From the NCBI RefSeq assembly GCF_000092285.1, contig NC_014100.1, positions 2,728,001 to 2,792,000 on the forward strand: a DNA stretch of 64,000 bases, written 5' to 3'. Under the pieces are notes generated by a model, which worked only from the letters and a program-made list of their open reading frames with translations, was not told where the DNA came from and made no database searches. This stretch comes from Caulobacter segnis ATCC 21756 (lineage in GTDB: Bacteria; Pseudomonadota; Alphaproteobacteria; Caulobacterales; Caulobacteraceae). Shown one piece after another: positions 1 through 8,851 of this stretch. The position numbers and the translations under genes are program-made. How positions within the stretch are numbered: position 1 is the first letter of the stretch; every line of letters starts with the position of its first letter.

Positions 1-1127
1 ACGAGGTCCTTGGTCAGGAGGACGCGCAGCGGCGTCCCGGGGCGAAGGGTCAGGGTCGGGCCGCGGTCGAGACTTCGTCCGACCGCCTGGCGGCCGACGT
101 CGCTTACCGCCTCGGCCGCGCCGCGACGGATGGCGCGGGCCAGATCGGACGCCTCGCTGGAGGTCCCGCTTTCGGCGCCGATCGCCAGAAGGGTGCTCAA
201 GGCCGCCGCCGCCAGGACCTGGCCGCCGTGGCGATCGACGCCATCCTGAAGTCCCGCCAGACCTTGCGGGTCGGCGGCCGGCAGCTTGTCGAGCACGATC
301 GAGCGGCCCGAGGGCAGGATCAGCCGCGTCCAGGCCACCCGCAGCCGGCTTTGGCCGCTCTTGACCTCGGCCTCATAGTCGCCGACCAGCCGCGCCCCGG
401 CCGGGATCAGCAAGACGCCGCCGCCCAGGCTGTCAAAGACGTCCTGAGTGACCTGGGCGATGGCCAGACCGGGCGCGTCGGCGCGCACGCCGGTGACCAG
501 GGCGGCGGGGATCACCGCCCCGGCCTGCAGCAGGTAGGGCGAGGCCGGATCGCGCAGGCGCTCGAGGCTGGTGGTGCGCGGATCGGGCCCCTCCAACACC
601 GCCGCGGTGGGTGAAACCACGGGAGTCGCGTCCGGCTCGCCGCGCCCCCCCGCGAAGAGACCGCTCCGCACGGCCGCGCGCCGCGCCGCCGCCCGCGCCT
701 GGCGCGCGTCATCGGCCGGCCCGGTGACAGCGGGTGTGGCCAAGGCCGGATCGACCGCGGACAAGCCGACAGGGTCTCCCGGCGCCGCCTCCCCGCCCCG
801 CGCCACGCGCGCCGCCAGCATCGGCCGGCCAAGATCGCCCGGCAGCGGCGGGCCGAGCGCCGGAACCCCGGCCGGCCCGGTATAGCCCTTGGGCAAGGCC
901 GTCACCCGCTCGGACGGGGTGGCGACCGGCGGGGCGTCATCGACCTTCGGCGCGGCCCGGCGATGGTCGAGCATCGACCAGCCGACCGCGCCAAAAAGGC
1001 CAAGGGCGATGAGAGCGCTGGCGATGACCAGGGCCCGGCGCGAAATCCTGGCCACCGGCGCGGGACTGGCGCGCAGGCGCAGGGACTTGGCGATGGCCTC
1101 CTCGGCCGGGGTGCGCTCGCCGCTCAT
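1..1127 (-). CDS. trbI: TrbI, VirB10-like T4SS core protein (C-terminus cut by window edge)
   Basis: TrbI is the VirB10-type protein that spans both membranes and lines the outer part of the conjugation channel. About 375 codons are visible, beginning MSGERTPAEEAIAK. A single membrane segment lies near residues 29-48 (RALVIASALIALGLFGAVGW). It is followed by an Ala/Pro-rich periplasmic linker and the conserved beta-barrel domain (YLLQAGAVIPAALVTGV, then LIPAGARLVGDYEAEV and GQVLAAAALSTLLAIG). The last visible residues, PLRVLLTKDL, match the usual family terminus, so only a few residues should be missing. The start overlaps the stop of trbG by 4 nt (ATGA), and it is the last gene of the trb operon. 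Identification rests on domain pattern and gene order. Confidence 0.93.
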   Translation of the reverse strand, partial: MSGERTPAEEAIAKSLRLRASPAPVARISRRALVIASALIALGLFGAVGWSMLDHRRAAPKVDDAPPVATPSERVTALPKGYTGPAGVPALGPPLPGDLGRPMLAARVARGGEAAPGDPVGLSAVDPALATPAVTGPADDARQARAAARRAAVRSGLFAGGRGEPDATPVVSPTAAVLEGPDPRTTSLERLRDPASPYLLQAGAVIPAALVTGVRADAPGLAIAQVTQDVFDSLGGGVLLIPAGARLVGDYEAEVKSGQSRLRVAWTRLILPSGRSIVLDKLPAADPQGLAGLQDGVDRHGGQVLAAAALSTLLAIGAESGTSSEASDLARAIRRGAAEAVSDVGRQAVGRSLDRGPTLTLRPGTPLRVLLTKDL

Positions 1128-1903
1128 CGCCGAGCCTCGATCGCGCCGGCGACACGCACGATCACCACCCGCCGGGCCTGACGCTTGATCCCCAAGCGCA
1201 GCTCGACCCGGTCGAACAGGCGATCGAGCACGATCCGCCGCCCCTCGACGCGGTAGTTGACGAGCTCGCTGGCCTTGCCGTCCTGGCTCAGCCGATAGAG
1301 CGGCGGCAGGTCGTCCAGCGTGACGCCGGGGCCAAACTCGATATAGGCCCGCTGGCCGTCGTCGAACACGGCGACCGGCCGCCAGGCCGGATGATCCCCC
1401 TCGATCCGGTAGGCTCGGTTGACGCGCGAGAGATCAAGGCCCGGCCTGGCCGGCGGCGCGGCCACCAGAACCGGCGTCGCCCTTTGCGGATAGCGCCACG
1501 AGACCCGCGCCTGCCAGGTCCGGTCCGAGGCGCGAAGCTCCAGATGGTAGGCGCGCCGGTCGGTGTTGATCAGCAGGTTGGTCGCCAGCCCGACCTCTGT
1601 CGGCTTGACCAGCACGTGGACCCGCCGCGCCTCGCCCGCGCCGCTCACCGTATCGCCGATGATCCAGCGGGCGGTGTCGCCCGCCGCGATGGCCCCTTCC
1701 CCCACCAGACGCTCGCCGGGCTCGAGCACGATGTCGCTGATGCGGCCCGGCGTGGCGATCAGCGGATAGACGGCGTCCTCGGCCCAGAGATAGGCGCTCA
1801 TCCCGGCCGGCGCGGCCAGACGAGGATCGCCCCCGGGGTCAGCCAAGACGCTGGAGGACATCAGGGCCCAGGCCAGGCCCGCGCGGGCGACAAGGCCGCT
1901 CAT
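1124..1903 (-). CDS. trbG: TrbG, VirB9-like T4SS outer-membrane core protein
   Basis: This 259-residue protein is the VirB9-type partner that forms the outer-membrane core complex with TrbI. An N-terminal export signal is visible (roughly residues 1-21, ending near SSSVLA). It is followed by the CagX/VirB9 beta domains: TARWIIGDTVSG, VLVKPTEVGLATNLLINTDR, YHLELRASDRTWQARVSWRYP, and a C-terminal half with NRAYRIEGDHPAWRPVAVFDDG. The ATG lies 4 nt inside the 3' end of trbF, and its own stop overlaps the trbI start, so the genes are translationally coupled. A longer reading upstream in the same frame overlaps trbF and was rejected. Confidence 0.94.
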   Translation of the reverse strand: MSGLVARAGLAWALMSSSVLADPGGDPRLAAPAGMSAYLWAEDAVYPLIATPGRISDIVLEPGERLVGEGAIAAGDTARWIIGDTVSGAGEARRVHVLVKPTEVGLATNLLINTDRRAYHLELRASDRTWQARVSWRYPQRATPVLVAAPPARPGLDLSRVNRAYRIEGDHPAWRPVAVFDDGQRAYIEFGPGVTLDDLPPLYRLSQDGKASELVNYRVEGRRIVLDRLFDRVELRLGIKRQARRVVIVRVAGAIEARR

Positions 1904-2586
1904 GCGCCAAACTCCTGGGACCAGGCGATCGCGGTGACAAAGACGCCCAGCGGATTGGCGCGCAGGCCCTCGGCGGTGCGCGGCGGCTTGATCGTCACCG
2001 TCAGGATGGCGGTCCAGCGCTCGGTGGCGACCAGCCGCCCCGCCTCGAACCGCTGCTCGGTCCAAGCCAGGCGGAAGCTCGCGGGCGAGGCGCGCACCAC
2101 GCTGGTCACCGCCACGGTGGTTTGGGCGCGTCCGACCTGGCTGAACGGATCGGCCCGCCGGGCGTGGTCGGAGAGCGCCGCCGCGCCCTCGGCCGTCGTG
2201 AAGTCGTAGGCCCGCAGCCAGGCCTGGCGCATCAACACCGGATCGGAGCCGATGGTGCGCACGTCGGTGATGAACCGCGCCAGGGTCCAGGCGATCATCG
2301 GATCGGTGGCCCGCGCGCCCTGGACGGCGGGCGCGGCGACCCCGGGCTCGCCCAGCCTGTCGACCTCGACGACCCAGGGGGTGATCCCGCCGCGCAGCGA
2401 CAGGGTGACGAGACCGGCCGAAAGGCCGCCGCTGAGCGCCAGGAGGCCCAAGGCCATCAGTCGCCAATGGAAGGCCTGGACGCGGGCCGATCCCAGCCGC
2501 TCGTCCCAGGCCTGGCCGGCGCGTTGGTGGGGCGTCTCGGGCGTTGGTGTCGCGCCATAGCGCGCGGGTCCCTTGAGCGGGCTCAT
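1900..2586 (-). CDS. trbF: TrbF, VirB8-like T4SS assembly factor
   Basis: A 228-residue inner-membrane protein of the VirB8/TrbF family that nucleates assembly of the mating channel. The N-terminus is cytoplasmic (AGQAWDERLGSARVQAFHW). One membrane segment follows at about residues 43-63 (LMALGLLALSGGLSAGLVTL), and the rest is the periplasmic NTF2-like fold (ARFITDVRTIGSDPVLMRQA; ATERWTAILTVTIKPPRT; NPLGVFVTAIAWSQEF). The terminal NPLGvfV.aiaWsqe pattern is typical of TrbF. It overlaps trbL and trbG by 4 nt on either side. Confidence 0.95.
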   Translation of the reverse strand: MSPLKGPARYGATPTPETPHQRAGQAWDERLGSARVQAFHWRLMALGLLALSGGLSAGLVTLSLRGGITPWVVEVDRLGEPGVAAPAVQGARATDPMIAWTLARFITDVRTIGSDPVLMRQAWLRAYDFTTAEGAAALSDHARRADPFSQVGRAQTTVAVTSVVRASPASFRLAWTEQRFEAGRLVATERWTAILTVTIKPPRTAEGLRANPLGVFVTAIAWSQEFGA

Positions 2587-3827
2587 CCTCGATCCTCCGA
2601 AAGGCTGGGCGCGGCGCCCGCGCCGGGGTCATCGCCGCTGCCGGCGGCGTGGACGGCCATGGCCGCGCCATGGGTCAGGGCTTGGCGGTGTTCGAGCTCC
2701 CGGGCCCAGGCCGGCTGGGCCGACGGATCCTCCGGCTTGCCCGGCGCGGCGGGTCCGCTTGCGCCGCCCTGGCCGCTCGGACCGGCGCTCGACGGCGAAG
2801 CTTGGCCGCGCGACGCGGCGGCGCCGGCCCCGCCATCCCCGGGCGGGGGATGAGACGGCCCGCCGCCCGACGGCGCGGGCCCCGCCGGCGGCGCGCGTCC
2901 AGCGCCCGCCGCCGCGGCGGCCCCGGCCCCCGAGAGACCGCCGGCGGCCATCTGGGCGGCCGCCGCGCCGGCCATGGCCATGCCGCCGACCACCAGGCCC
3001 GTGCCGACCGCGGCCCCGGCCCCCAGGTGCGGCGCGCCCGACACCAGGCCCGAGGCCACGCCGGGCCCAAAGATCGAAAGCCCCAGCAAGGTCAGGGCGG
3101 CCAGGGCCATGGCCAGCACCTCTTCTAGGGTCGGTTGGCCGCCGGCCTCGCGAGTGAATTCGGAGAACAGCGACGCGCCGATGCCGACGACGATGGCCAG
3201 CACCATGACCTTGACGCCACTGGCGATGACATTGCCCAGCACCTTCTCGGCCAGGAAGGCGGTGCGGCCAAAGAGACCGAACGGCACGAGGACGAAGCCG
3301 GCCAGGGTGACGAGCTTGAACTCGATCAAAACCACGAAGACCTGCACGGCGATAATGAAGAAGGCGACGATCACGAAGAGCGCCACCAGGAGCAGGACGA
3401 CGATCTGGACGATGTTCTCGAAGAAGCCTGGAAAGCCGCCCAGCTCGGCGGCCGCCTCCAAGAGCGGCTTGCAGGACGTCACGCCCAGCGCCGCCAGCCT
3501 TCCGGGCCGCAGGAAATCCTCGGCCGAGACCCCCGCCCCCGAGGCCTTGAGGCCAAGCCCCGAAAAGCTCTTCAGCACGATAAAGGACAGGCTCTGGAAG
3601 TTGCCGATCAGGAAGGCGAAGAACCCGACATAGAGGGTCTTCTTGATCAGCCGGGCCAGGACGTCCTCGCTCGAGGCCCAGGCCCAAAACAGCGCGGCCA
3701 AGGTGACGTCGATGGCCACCAGGGTGGTGGAGAGAAACGCCACCTCCCCGCCCAAGAGGCCAAAGCCGCTGTCGAGATAGCGGTTGAAGGTGTCGAAGAA
3801 GCGATCGATGACGCCGACGTCGCTCAT
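2583..3827 (-). CDS. trbL: TrbL, VirB6-like polytopic T4SS membrane protein
   Basis: This 414-residue protein is the VirB6/TrbL polytopic inner-membrane component. Several hydrophobic segments are visible: FLSTTLVAIDVTLAALFWAW, TLYVGFFAFLIGNFQSL, IVVLLLVALFVIVAFFIIAV, LVTLAGFVLVPFGLFG and VMVLAIVVGIGASLF. The ATG was chosen where MSDVGVIDRFFDTFNRYLD begins, the usual TrbL N-terminus (short N-tail, then FLSTTLVAIDV). The last 120 or so residues are a soluble Ala/Gly/Pro-rich tail without recognisable domain, which is normal for the family but long here. The gene overlaps both neighbours by 4 nt. Confidence 0.95.
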   Translation of the reverse strand: MSDVGVIDRFFDTFNRYLDSGFGLLGGEVAFLSTTLVAIDVTLAALFWAWASSEDVLARLIKKTLYVGFFAFLIGNFQSLSFIVLKSFSGLGLKASGAGVSAEDFLRPGRLAALGVTSCKPLLEAAAELGGFPGFFENIVQIVVLLLVALFVIVAFFIIAVQVFVVLIEFKLVTLAGFVLVPFGLFGRTAFLAEKVLGNVIASGVKVMVLAIVVGIGASLFSEFTREAGGQPTLEEVLAMALAALTLLGLSIFGPGVASGLVSGAPHLGAGAAVGTGLVVGGMAMAGAAAAQMAAGGLSGAGAAAAAGAGRAPPAGPAPSGGGPSHPPPGDGGAGAAASRGQASPSSAGPSGQGGASGPAAPGKPEDPSAQPAWARELEHRQALTHGAAMAVHAAGSGDDPGAGAAPSLSEDRG

Positions 3828-4051
3828 GACGCGGCTCCGCCGAAGAACCGGGCCCGGGCCAAGGCCCAGGCGGCCCGGCAGCGCGGGTCCTGTCCCCCGG
3901 CCTCGCCTAGAGCTTGGCAACGCGCCAGCTCCGGATCGCGCGGGCCAAGGGCCGGCGCCATGACCGATGACGACGGGGCCGCTCCTCCGGCCAGGACCGC
4001 CGCGCCCAGCAGGATGACCAGCGCCGCGCCCCAGGCGAGGGCGCGGCTCAT
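3824..4051 (-). CDS. trbK: TrbK-alt small putative entry-exclusion lipoprotein/exported protein
   Basis: A 75-residue exported protein between trbJ and trbL, the position where entry-exclusion proteins sit in P-type trb operons. It has an N-terminal hydrophobic segment (LAWGAALVILLGAAVLAGG). After it comes the conserved stretch ELARCQALGEAGGQDPRCRA followed by AWALARARFFG, which matches the pattern L.RC..lG..a..D..C..aW...R.rFfg of the TrbK-alt family. Two cysteines in the mature part probably pair. No clear lipobox is seen. Its role would be to block redundant mating between like donors; this is inferred from family and position. Confidence 0.82.
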   Translation of the reverse strand: MSRALAWGAALVILLGAAVLAGGAAPSSSVMAPALGPRDPELARCQALGEAGGQDPRCRAAWALARARFFGGAAS

Positions 4052-4752
4052 GGCTTGCCGCTCCCCATGAACCTGGAGAAGCGGGCCTTGGCGTCGGCGC
4101 GGGCGGCGGCGCGGTCGGCCGCCTCCAGCGCCTGGGCGCGGCCTTGCGCGGCGCTGAGCGCCAGAAGGTCGGCCAGCTGTGCGGCTTGCAGGGCCAGGAG
4201 CTGATTGCCGGCTTGGGCGGCTTGCAGGCCGCCGACCGCGCCCTGGCTCTGGCCGACGAGGGCCGCCATCTGGTCACGGCTGGTTTCCAGGCCGCCGACC
4301 ACGCCGGCCTGGACCTTCAGGGCGTCCTGGAAACCCGCCACCGCCGCGCCCCACCGCGCGTCGGCGCGCTGGGTCAGCGCCGCGTCGCTCACCGACAGGT
4401 CGACGGCGCCGTACTGGACGCGGAAGGCTTCGCGGATCTGGCTGACGTCGTAGGCCAGGCCCTGGGCCTGCCCCAAAAGCGCGCGGGTGCGATCGACCTG
4501 CGCCTGCAAGGCCGCCAAGGACGAGTACGGGAGGCTGGCCAGGCTCTTGCCCTGGCCGATCAGCATCTGAGCCTGGTTCTGCAGCGAGGTGATCTGGTTG
4601 TTGATGGTCTGCAGAGCCCGGGCCGCCTGCAGGACGTTCTGGGCGTAGTTGGTCGGGTCGAAGACGGTGAACTGAGCCCGGGCGAGGGACGGCGCGGCGA
4701 CGAGCAGGCTGGCGGCCACGAGACGCGCCAGGCGGCGACGGTTGAGGATCAT
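4048..4752 (-). CDS. trbJ: TrbJ, VirB5-like minor pilus protein
   Basis: A 234-residue secreted protein of the TrbJ/VirB5 group, expected at the pilus tip or base. A signal peptide runs to about residue 26 (LVAASLLVAAPSLARA then QFTVFDP). The mature start FDPTNYAQNVLQAARALQTI is highly characteristic of TrbJ. The remainder is almost entirely predicted amphipathic helix rich in Gln/Ala (NNQITSLQNQAQMLIGQGKS; LQAAQAGNQLLALQAAQLAD). The ATG overlaps the trbE stop, and the stop overlaps the trbK start. The same frame is open for a long way upstream, but that stretch is antisense shadow inside trbE. Confidence 0.95.
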   Translation of the reverse strand: MILNRRRLARLVAASLLVAAPSLARAQFTVFDPTNYAQNVLQAARALQTINNQITSLQNQAQMLIGQGKSLASLPYSSLAALQAQVDRTRALLGQAQGLAYDVSQIREAFRVQYGAVDLSVSDAALTQRADARWGAAVAGFQDALKVQAGVVGGLETSRDQMAALVGQSQGAVGGLQAAQAGNQLLALQAAQLADLLALSAAQGRAQALEAADRAAARADAKARFSRFMGSGKP

Positions 4753-7193
4753 GACGACGTCTCCGGGGCGAGGCTTGCGGGGGCGGCCGATCCGCCCGGC
4801 AGGAGGTCGGCGGCCCAGGCCAGGCGCTTGGCGCGCAGCCAGGCGGCGGCGAAGCCCGCCTGGCCGTGGCGGGACAGCAGCGCGCCGATCAGGGCCTGGT
4901 CGGCCTTGGCGGACGCGGCGCAGAAGGCCAGGGCCACGGGCCCAAGCCCCAGATCGAACAGGCGGTTCCCGACCCTGGACTGCAGGTAGTAGTCGCGGGC
5001 CGGGGTGGCGCGGGCCAGGATCTCGATCTGGCGGTCGTTGAGGCCAAACCGAGCGTAAGCGGCCGCGCCCTGCGGCTCCAGGGCGCGCGGATTGGGCAGG
5101 AAGATCCGGGTCGGACAGCTTTCGATGATCGTCGCGGCGATGGCGCTCTGGGTGACATCCGCCAGCGACTGGGTGGCGAAGACGACCGAGGCTTTCTTCT
5201 TGCGCAGGGTTTTCAGCCATTCGCGCAGCTGGGCGCCAAAGGCAGGATCATCGAGCGCCAACCAACCCTCGTCGATCAGGATCAGGGTCGGCCGACCATC
5301 CAGGCGCCGTTCGATGCGATGGAAGAGATAGGACAGCACCGCCGGCGCGGCCGCCAGGCGGGCCAGGCCCTCGGTCTCGAAGACCTGGAGGTCGCCCTCC
5401 CTCAACCGTTCGCTCGCGCCATCCAGCAGACGGCCGTGCGGCCCCCCCAGCACGAACGGCGCGAGCGCGGCCTTCAAGGGCGGGCTGGCCAGCAGCGCCA
5501 CCAGCCCCGTCAAGGTGCGCTCGGCCACCGGCGCGCCGGAGAGACTGCCCAGCGCCGCCCACAGGTGCTGGCGCACGGCCGGGGTCATGACGACGCCTTC
5601 GCGGGCCAGGATCGCCGCCAGCCATTCGCTGGCCCAGGCGCGCTCCTCGGCTAGGTCGATGCGCGCCAGCGGCTGCAGGCTGAGCGCGGCGGCGGCTTCG
5701 CCCGAGAGATCATGGACCGCGCCGCCCATGGCCAGAACGGCCGCGCGGCTGGATGCGCCGTGATCAAAAGCAAACAGCTGGGCCTTGGGATAGCGCCGGA
5801 ACGACAGGGCCAGCATGGCCAGAAGGACGCTCTTGCCCGCGCCCGTGGGCCCCACGACCAGGGTGTGGCCGACATCGTCGACATGCAGGCTGAGGCGAAA
5901 GGGCGTGGAGCCGGCCGTGCGGGCGATCAAGAGCGGCGGGCCATCGAGATGGGCGTTGCGCGCCGGTCCGGCCCAGACCGCCGACAGCGGCGCCAGGTGG
6001 GCCAGGTTGAGGGTCGAGAGCGGCGGCTGGCGGACATTGGCGTAGACGTGTCCAGGCAGCGTGCCCAGCCAGCCCTCGACGGCGTTGACGCTCTCGCGGA
6101 TCACCGTCAGCTCGCGGCCCTGGATGACCTTTTCGGCCAGGGCGAGCTTGGCGTCGGCCTGGGCGGGGTCGTCATCCCAGACCACGAGGCTGGTGGTGAC
6201 ATAGGCGTAGGCGACGGCGTCGCCGCCGAGGTCCTGCAAGGCCAGATCCGCCTCGCCAGCCTTGTTGGCCGCGTCGTTGTCGACCAGGGCCGAGGGCTCC
6301 TGGGTCAGGGCCTCGCGCAGCAGCGCCAGCACCGACTTGCGCTTGGCAAACCACTGGCGGCGGATCTTGCTCAGAGCCCCGACGGCCTGCGTCTTATCCA
6401 GGCACAGCGCCCGGGTCGACCAGCGATAGGCGAAGGCCAGCCGGTTGAGCTCGTCGAGCAGGCCCGGCGTCGTGGCCGGCGGAAAGCCGATGATCGTCAG
6501 GACCCGCAGGTGGGCGCCGCCAAGCCTTGGTTCGAGACCGCCGGCCAGGGGCTGGCTGGCCAGCAGGCTGTCGAGATAGATCGGGATCTCGGGGACCGCC
6601 ACGCGCTGGCGGCCCGTCGAGACCGCCCCGTGCAGCAGGCCCAAGGTCTCCCCGTCGCCCAGCCACGAGCAGCTTGGCATCAGGCCGTCGAGCAAGGCCA
6701 GGAACCGGTCGGTGCGATCGATGAAGGCGGCCAGTTCCGCCCGCCAGTCGAGCGCGTCGCCGGCCCGGCCTTCGACGAACAATCGCTCAAGCCGGCCGCG
6801 CCGCTCGGCCGGCGGCAAATAGCTGAGGGTCAGGAAGAAGCGGCTCTCATAGTGCTCGCCGCTGTCGACAAAGTCGGCGCGCCGCTCCGCGTCGACCAGG
6901 GCCGAGACCGGATCGGGAAAGACGCTGGCCGGATAGGCGGCCGCCGGATCGCGCCTTGCCTCGACGAAGATCGCCCAGCCCGAGCCCAGGCGCCGCAAGG
7001 CCCCGTTCAGCCGGGCGGCGATGGCGGCGACCTCGGCGTTGGTGGCGCTGTCGAGATCGGGCCCCCGAAACTCCGCGCTGCGCTGAAAGCCGCCGTCCTT
7101 GTTCAAGACCACGCCCGGCGCGACCAAGGCGACCCAGGGCAGATAGTCGGCCAAGAGGCTCGGCCGGCGGCGATACTCGCGAAGGTCAAACAC
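4749..7193 (-). CDS. trbE: TrbE, VirB4-like T4SS ATPase
   Basis: An 814-residue VirB4/TrbE ATPase that powers pilus biogenesis and substrate transfer at the inner membrane. The N-terminal half is the TrbE/CagE domain (MFDLREYRRRPSLLADYLPW; later SSLTQ-like RRQWFAKRKSVLALLREAL). The C-terminal half is a RecA-type motor with Walker A GPTGAGKS near residues 448-455 and Walker B TLILIDEGW near 635. It is followed by KKASVVFATQSLADV, the expected sensor/arginine region. Length is normal for TrbE (about 800-850). It starts 3 nt after the trbD stop and overlaps trbJ. Confidence 0.97.
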   Translation of the reverse strand: MFDLREYRRRPSLLADYLPWVALVAPGVVLNKDGGFQRSAEFRGPDLDSATNAEVAAIAARLNGALRRLGSGWAIFVEARRDPAAAYPASVFPDPVSALVDAERRADFVDSGEHYESRFFLTLSYLPPAERRGRLERLFVEGRAGDALDWRAELAAFIDRTDRFLALLDGLMPSCSWLGDGETLGLLHGAVSTGRQRVAVPEIPIYLDSLLASQPLAGGLEPRLGGAHLRVLTIIGFPPATTPGLLDELNRLAFAYRWSTRALCLDKTQAVGALSKIRRQWFAKRKSVLALLREALTQEPSALVDNDAANKAGEADLALQDLGGDAVAYAYVTTSLVVWDDDPAQADAKLALAEKVIQGRELTVIRESVNAVEGWLGTLPGHVYANVRQPPLSTLNLAHLAPLSAVWAGPARNAHLDGPPLLIARTAGSTPFRLSLHVDDVGHTLVVGPTGAGKSVLLAMLALSFRRYPKAQLFAFDHGASSRAAVLAMGGAVHDLSGEAAAALSLQPLARIDLAEERAWASEWLAAILAREGVVMTPAVRQHLWAALGSLSGAPVAERTLTGLVALLASPPLKAALAPFVLGGPHGRLLDGASERLREGDLQVFETEGLARLAAAPAVLSYLFHRIERRLDGRPTLILIDEGWLALDDPAFGAQLREWLKTLRKKKASVVFATQSLADVTQSAIAATIIESCPTRIFLPNPRALEPQGAAAYARFGLNDRQIEILARATPARDYYLQSRVGNRLFDLGLGPVALAFCAASAKADQALIGALLSRHGQAGFAAAWLRAKRLAWAADLLPGGSAAPASLAPETSS

Positions 7194-7196
7194 CGC

Positions 7197-7463
7197 CTAG
7201 ACCTCGAGATAGGCCGGCAGGCGCACATGGCGGCGGCCAACCTCGACGATCTGGGGATCATGACGCGCGGCCCAGACGGCCAGGCCATGGCCGACCAGCC
7301 AGACCAAAAGTCCGACGATCCACAGCCGCAGGCCAAGGCCCAGGGCCGCGGCCAGCGTGCCGTTGACCAGGGCGATGGCGCGCGGCGCCCCGGCCAGCAG
7401 CATCGGCTCGGTTAGGGCGCGATGGACGGGCGCGGCGAAGCCGATGGCTCGATCGGCGCCCAT
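7197..7463 (-). CDS. trbD: TrbD, VirB3-like T4SS membrane protein
   Basis: An 88-residue inner-membrane protein of the VirB3/TrbD family, which cooperates with the TrbE ATPase in pilus assembly. Visible features are the VirB3-like start (GFAAPVHRALTEPMLLAGAP). Two close hydrophobic segments follow (ALVNGTLAAALGLGLRLWIV and GLLVWLVGHGLAVWAARHDP), then a terminal amphipathic tail ending VRLPAYLEV. The start codon shares one base with the trbC stop, so the genes are coupled. Confidence 0.93.
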   Translation of the reverse strand: MGADRAIGFAAPVHRALTEPMLLAGAPRAIALVNGTLAAALGLGLRLWIVGLLVWLVGHGLAVWAARHDPQIVEVGRRHVRLPAYLEV

Positions 7464-7828
7464 CAGACCAGGGCTCCGCCGCCGAACGAAAAGAACGACA
7501 GGAAGAACGAGCTGGCGGCGAAGGCGATCGACAGGCCAAAGACGATCTGGATCAGCTTGCGCGAGCCGCCGGAGGTCTCGCCGAAGGCTAGGGTGAGGCC
7601 CGTGACGATGATGATGATCACCGCGATGATCTTGGCCACCGGCCCTTCGACGGAGTCGAGGATGCGCTGCAGCGGCTCCTCCCAGGGCATGGACGAGCCG
7701 GCCGCCCGCGCGCCCGAGCCGGCCAGGGCGGCGGCCAGGCCCAGGGCGCCGAGGCGGCCAAGATGACCGAGCCGGTCGCGCAGGAAGCCGGCCAGGAGGC
7801 GAGCGCGATAGGATGAGGTTTTGGGCAT
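7463..7828 (-). CDS. trbC: TrbC, VirB2-like major pilin precursor
   Basis: A 121-residue prepilin of the TrbC/VirB2 family, cyclised in the best-studied IncP system. A long basic leader (RARLLAGFLRDRLGHLGRLG) and signal region end near ARAAGSSMPWEEPLQRILDS. The mature pilin carries two membrane segments, VAKIIAVIIIIVTGLTLAFG and KLIQIVFGLSIAFAASSFFL, and ends FFSFGGGALV. Motif E.PLQ.I..S..GPVAK is typical of the family. The gap to trbB is 43 nt, the widest inside the operon. Confidence 0.94.
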   Translation of the reverse strand: MPKTSSYRARLLAGFLRDRLGHLGRLGALGLAAALAGSGARAAGSSMPWEEPLQRILDSVEGPVAKIIAVIIIIVTGLTLAFGETSGGSRKLIQIVFGLSIAFAASSFFLSFFSFGGGALV

Positions 7829-7871
7829 AGGTATCTGAAGTCTCCGGATAAAGGGGATGAGGCTTGAGGGA

Positions 7872-8825
7872 TCAGGCCGGGCTCAGCCGGTAGTCGCCGC
7901 CGGGCGAGAGGCCTTCGAGGCGGACGAGTTCGACGAGGCGCCGCTGCTGGCCGCGCCCGAGCAGCACGGCGATCAGGTCGAGGGTTTCGGCGATCAGGCC
8001 GCGGGGTGCGGCGACCACCGCCTCCTGGATCAGCTGCTCCAGGCGCATGAGCCCGCCCAGGGCCGAGCCGGCGTGCAGGGTGCTGACCCCGCCCGGATGG
8101 CCCGTGCCCCAGGCCTTGACGAGATCGAGGGCCTCGCCGCCGCGCACCTCGCCGATGACGATGCGGTCGGGCCGAAGACGTAAGGCGGCGCGGACAAGGT
8201 CGGCCAGACTCGCCAGGCCCTCGGCGGTGCGCAGGGCCAGCCGGTTGGCGGCCGCGCACTGAAGCTCGGGCAGGTCCTCGATCAGCACCACGCGGTCGCC
8301 GCTGGCGGCGATTTCGGCCAGGAGCGCGTTGACCAGGGTGGTCTTGCCGCTGGAGGTTGGCCCCACCACCAGGATGTTGCGGCGCGCGACCACCGCCTCG
8401 GCCAGCACCTGCGCCTGCCGCGCGTCCATCACCCCGGCGCGGACATAGTCGTCCAACGTGAAGACCAGGCTCGCGGGCTTGCGGATGGCGAAGGCCGGAG
8501 CGGCGACCAGCGGCGGGACCAGCCCCTCGAACCGCTCGCCCGAGCCGGGCAGCTCGGCCGACAGCCTCGGACGCCCGGCGTGGATCTCGGCCCCGACATG
8601 GTGGGCGACCAGCCGCAGGATCCGCTCGGCGTCGGCGGCCTCGATCCTCAGCCCCGCGTCGACCAGCCCGACGTCAAAGCGGTCGAGCCAGACGCGGCCA
8701 TCGGGATTGAGCATGACCTCGGCGACGCCGGGATCTTCCAGCCTGGCCAGCAGCAGCGGGCCAAGGGCGGTGCGCAGCATCTGGCGGCTGCGGGCAAGAC
8801 CGGTCTGGGCGGCTGAGAGGTCCAC
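7872..8825 (-). CDS. trbB: TrbB, VirB11-like T4SS traffic ATPase
   Basis: A 317-residue hexameric VirB11-type ATPase acting at the cytoplasmic base of the conjugation channel. The N-terminal domain includes LEDPGVAEVMLNPDGRVWLD. Walker A is VVGPTSSGKTTLVNALL near residues 151-167. The Asp box is VLIEDLPELQC, and Walker B/His-box region is RPDRIVIGEVRGGEALDL then TGHPGGVSTLHAGSA. The start is a GTG at MDLSAAQTG. A GGGGA sequence 8 nt upstream can serve as ribosome site and is part of a perfect hairpin described separately. It is the first trb gene in the window. Confidence 0.95.
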   Translation of the reverse strand: MDLSAAQTGLARSRQMLRTALGPLLLARLEDPGVAEVMLNPDGRVWLDRFDVGLVDAGLRIEAADAERILRLVAHHVGAEIHAGRPRLSAELPGSGERFEGLVPPLVAAPAFAIRKPASLVFTLDDYVRAGVMDARQAQVLAEAVVARRNILVVGPTSSGKTTLVNALLAEIAASGDRVVLIEDLPELQCAAANRLALRTAEGLASLADLVRAALRLRPDRIVIGEVRGGEALDLVKAWGTGHPGGVSTLHAGSALGGLMRLEQLIQEAVVAAPRGLIAETLDLIAVLLGRGQQRRLVELVRLEGLSPGGDYRLSPA

Positions 8826-8829
8826 GAAA

Positions 8830-8851
8830 CATCCCCGTGCTGACGGGGATG
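8830..8851. promoter_or_regulatory. Perfect hairpin covering the trbB ribosome-binding region
   Basis: The sequence CATCCCCGT-GCTG-ACGGGGATG is a 9-bp perfect inverted repeat with a 4-nt loop, ending only 4 nt before the trbB GTG start. On the minus strand the downstream arm holds the GGGGA that would pair with 16S rRNA, so a folded leader would hide it. The repeat is seen directly. Control of translation (or a DNA operator for a regulator of transfer) is inference. Confidence 0.5.

Noticed and set aside
3824..4051. Possible truncated fragment of a larger trb gene
   Set aside because: Length, the Cys-containing C-terminal motif and the 4-nt overlaps on both sides match a complete TrbK-alt gene.
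5712..7415. Long plus-strand open frame opposite trbE
   Set aside because: TrbE motifs on the other strand are complete; the antisense frame has no recognisable domain and shadow-type composition.
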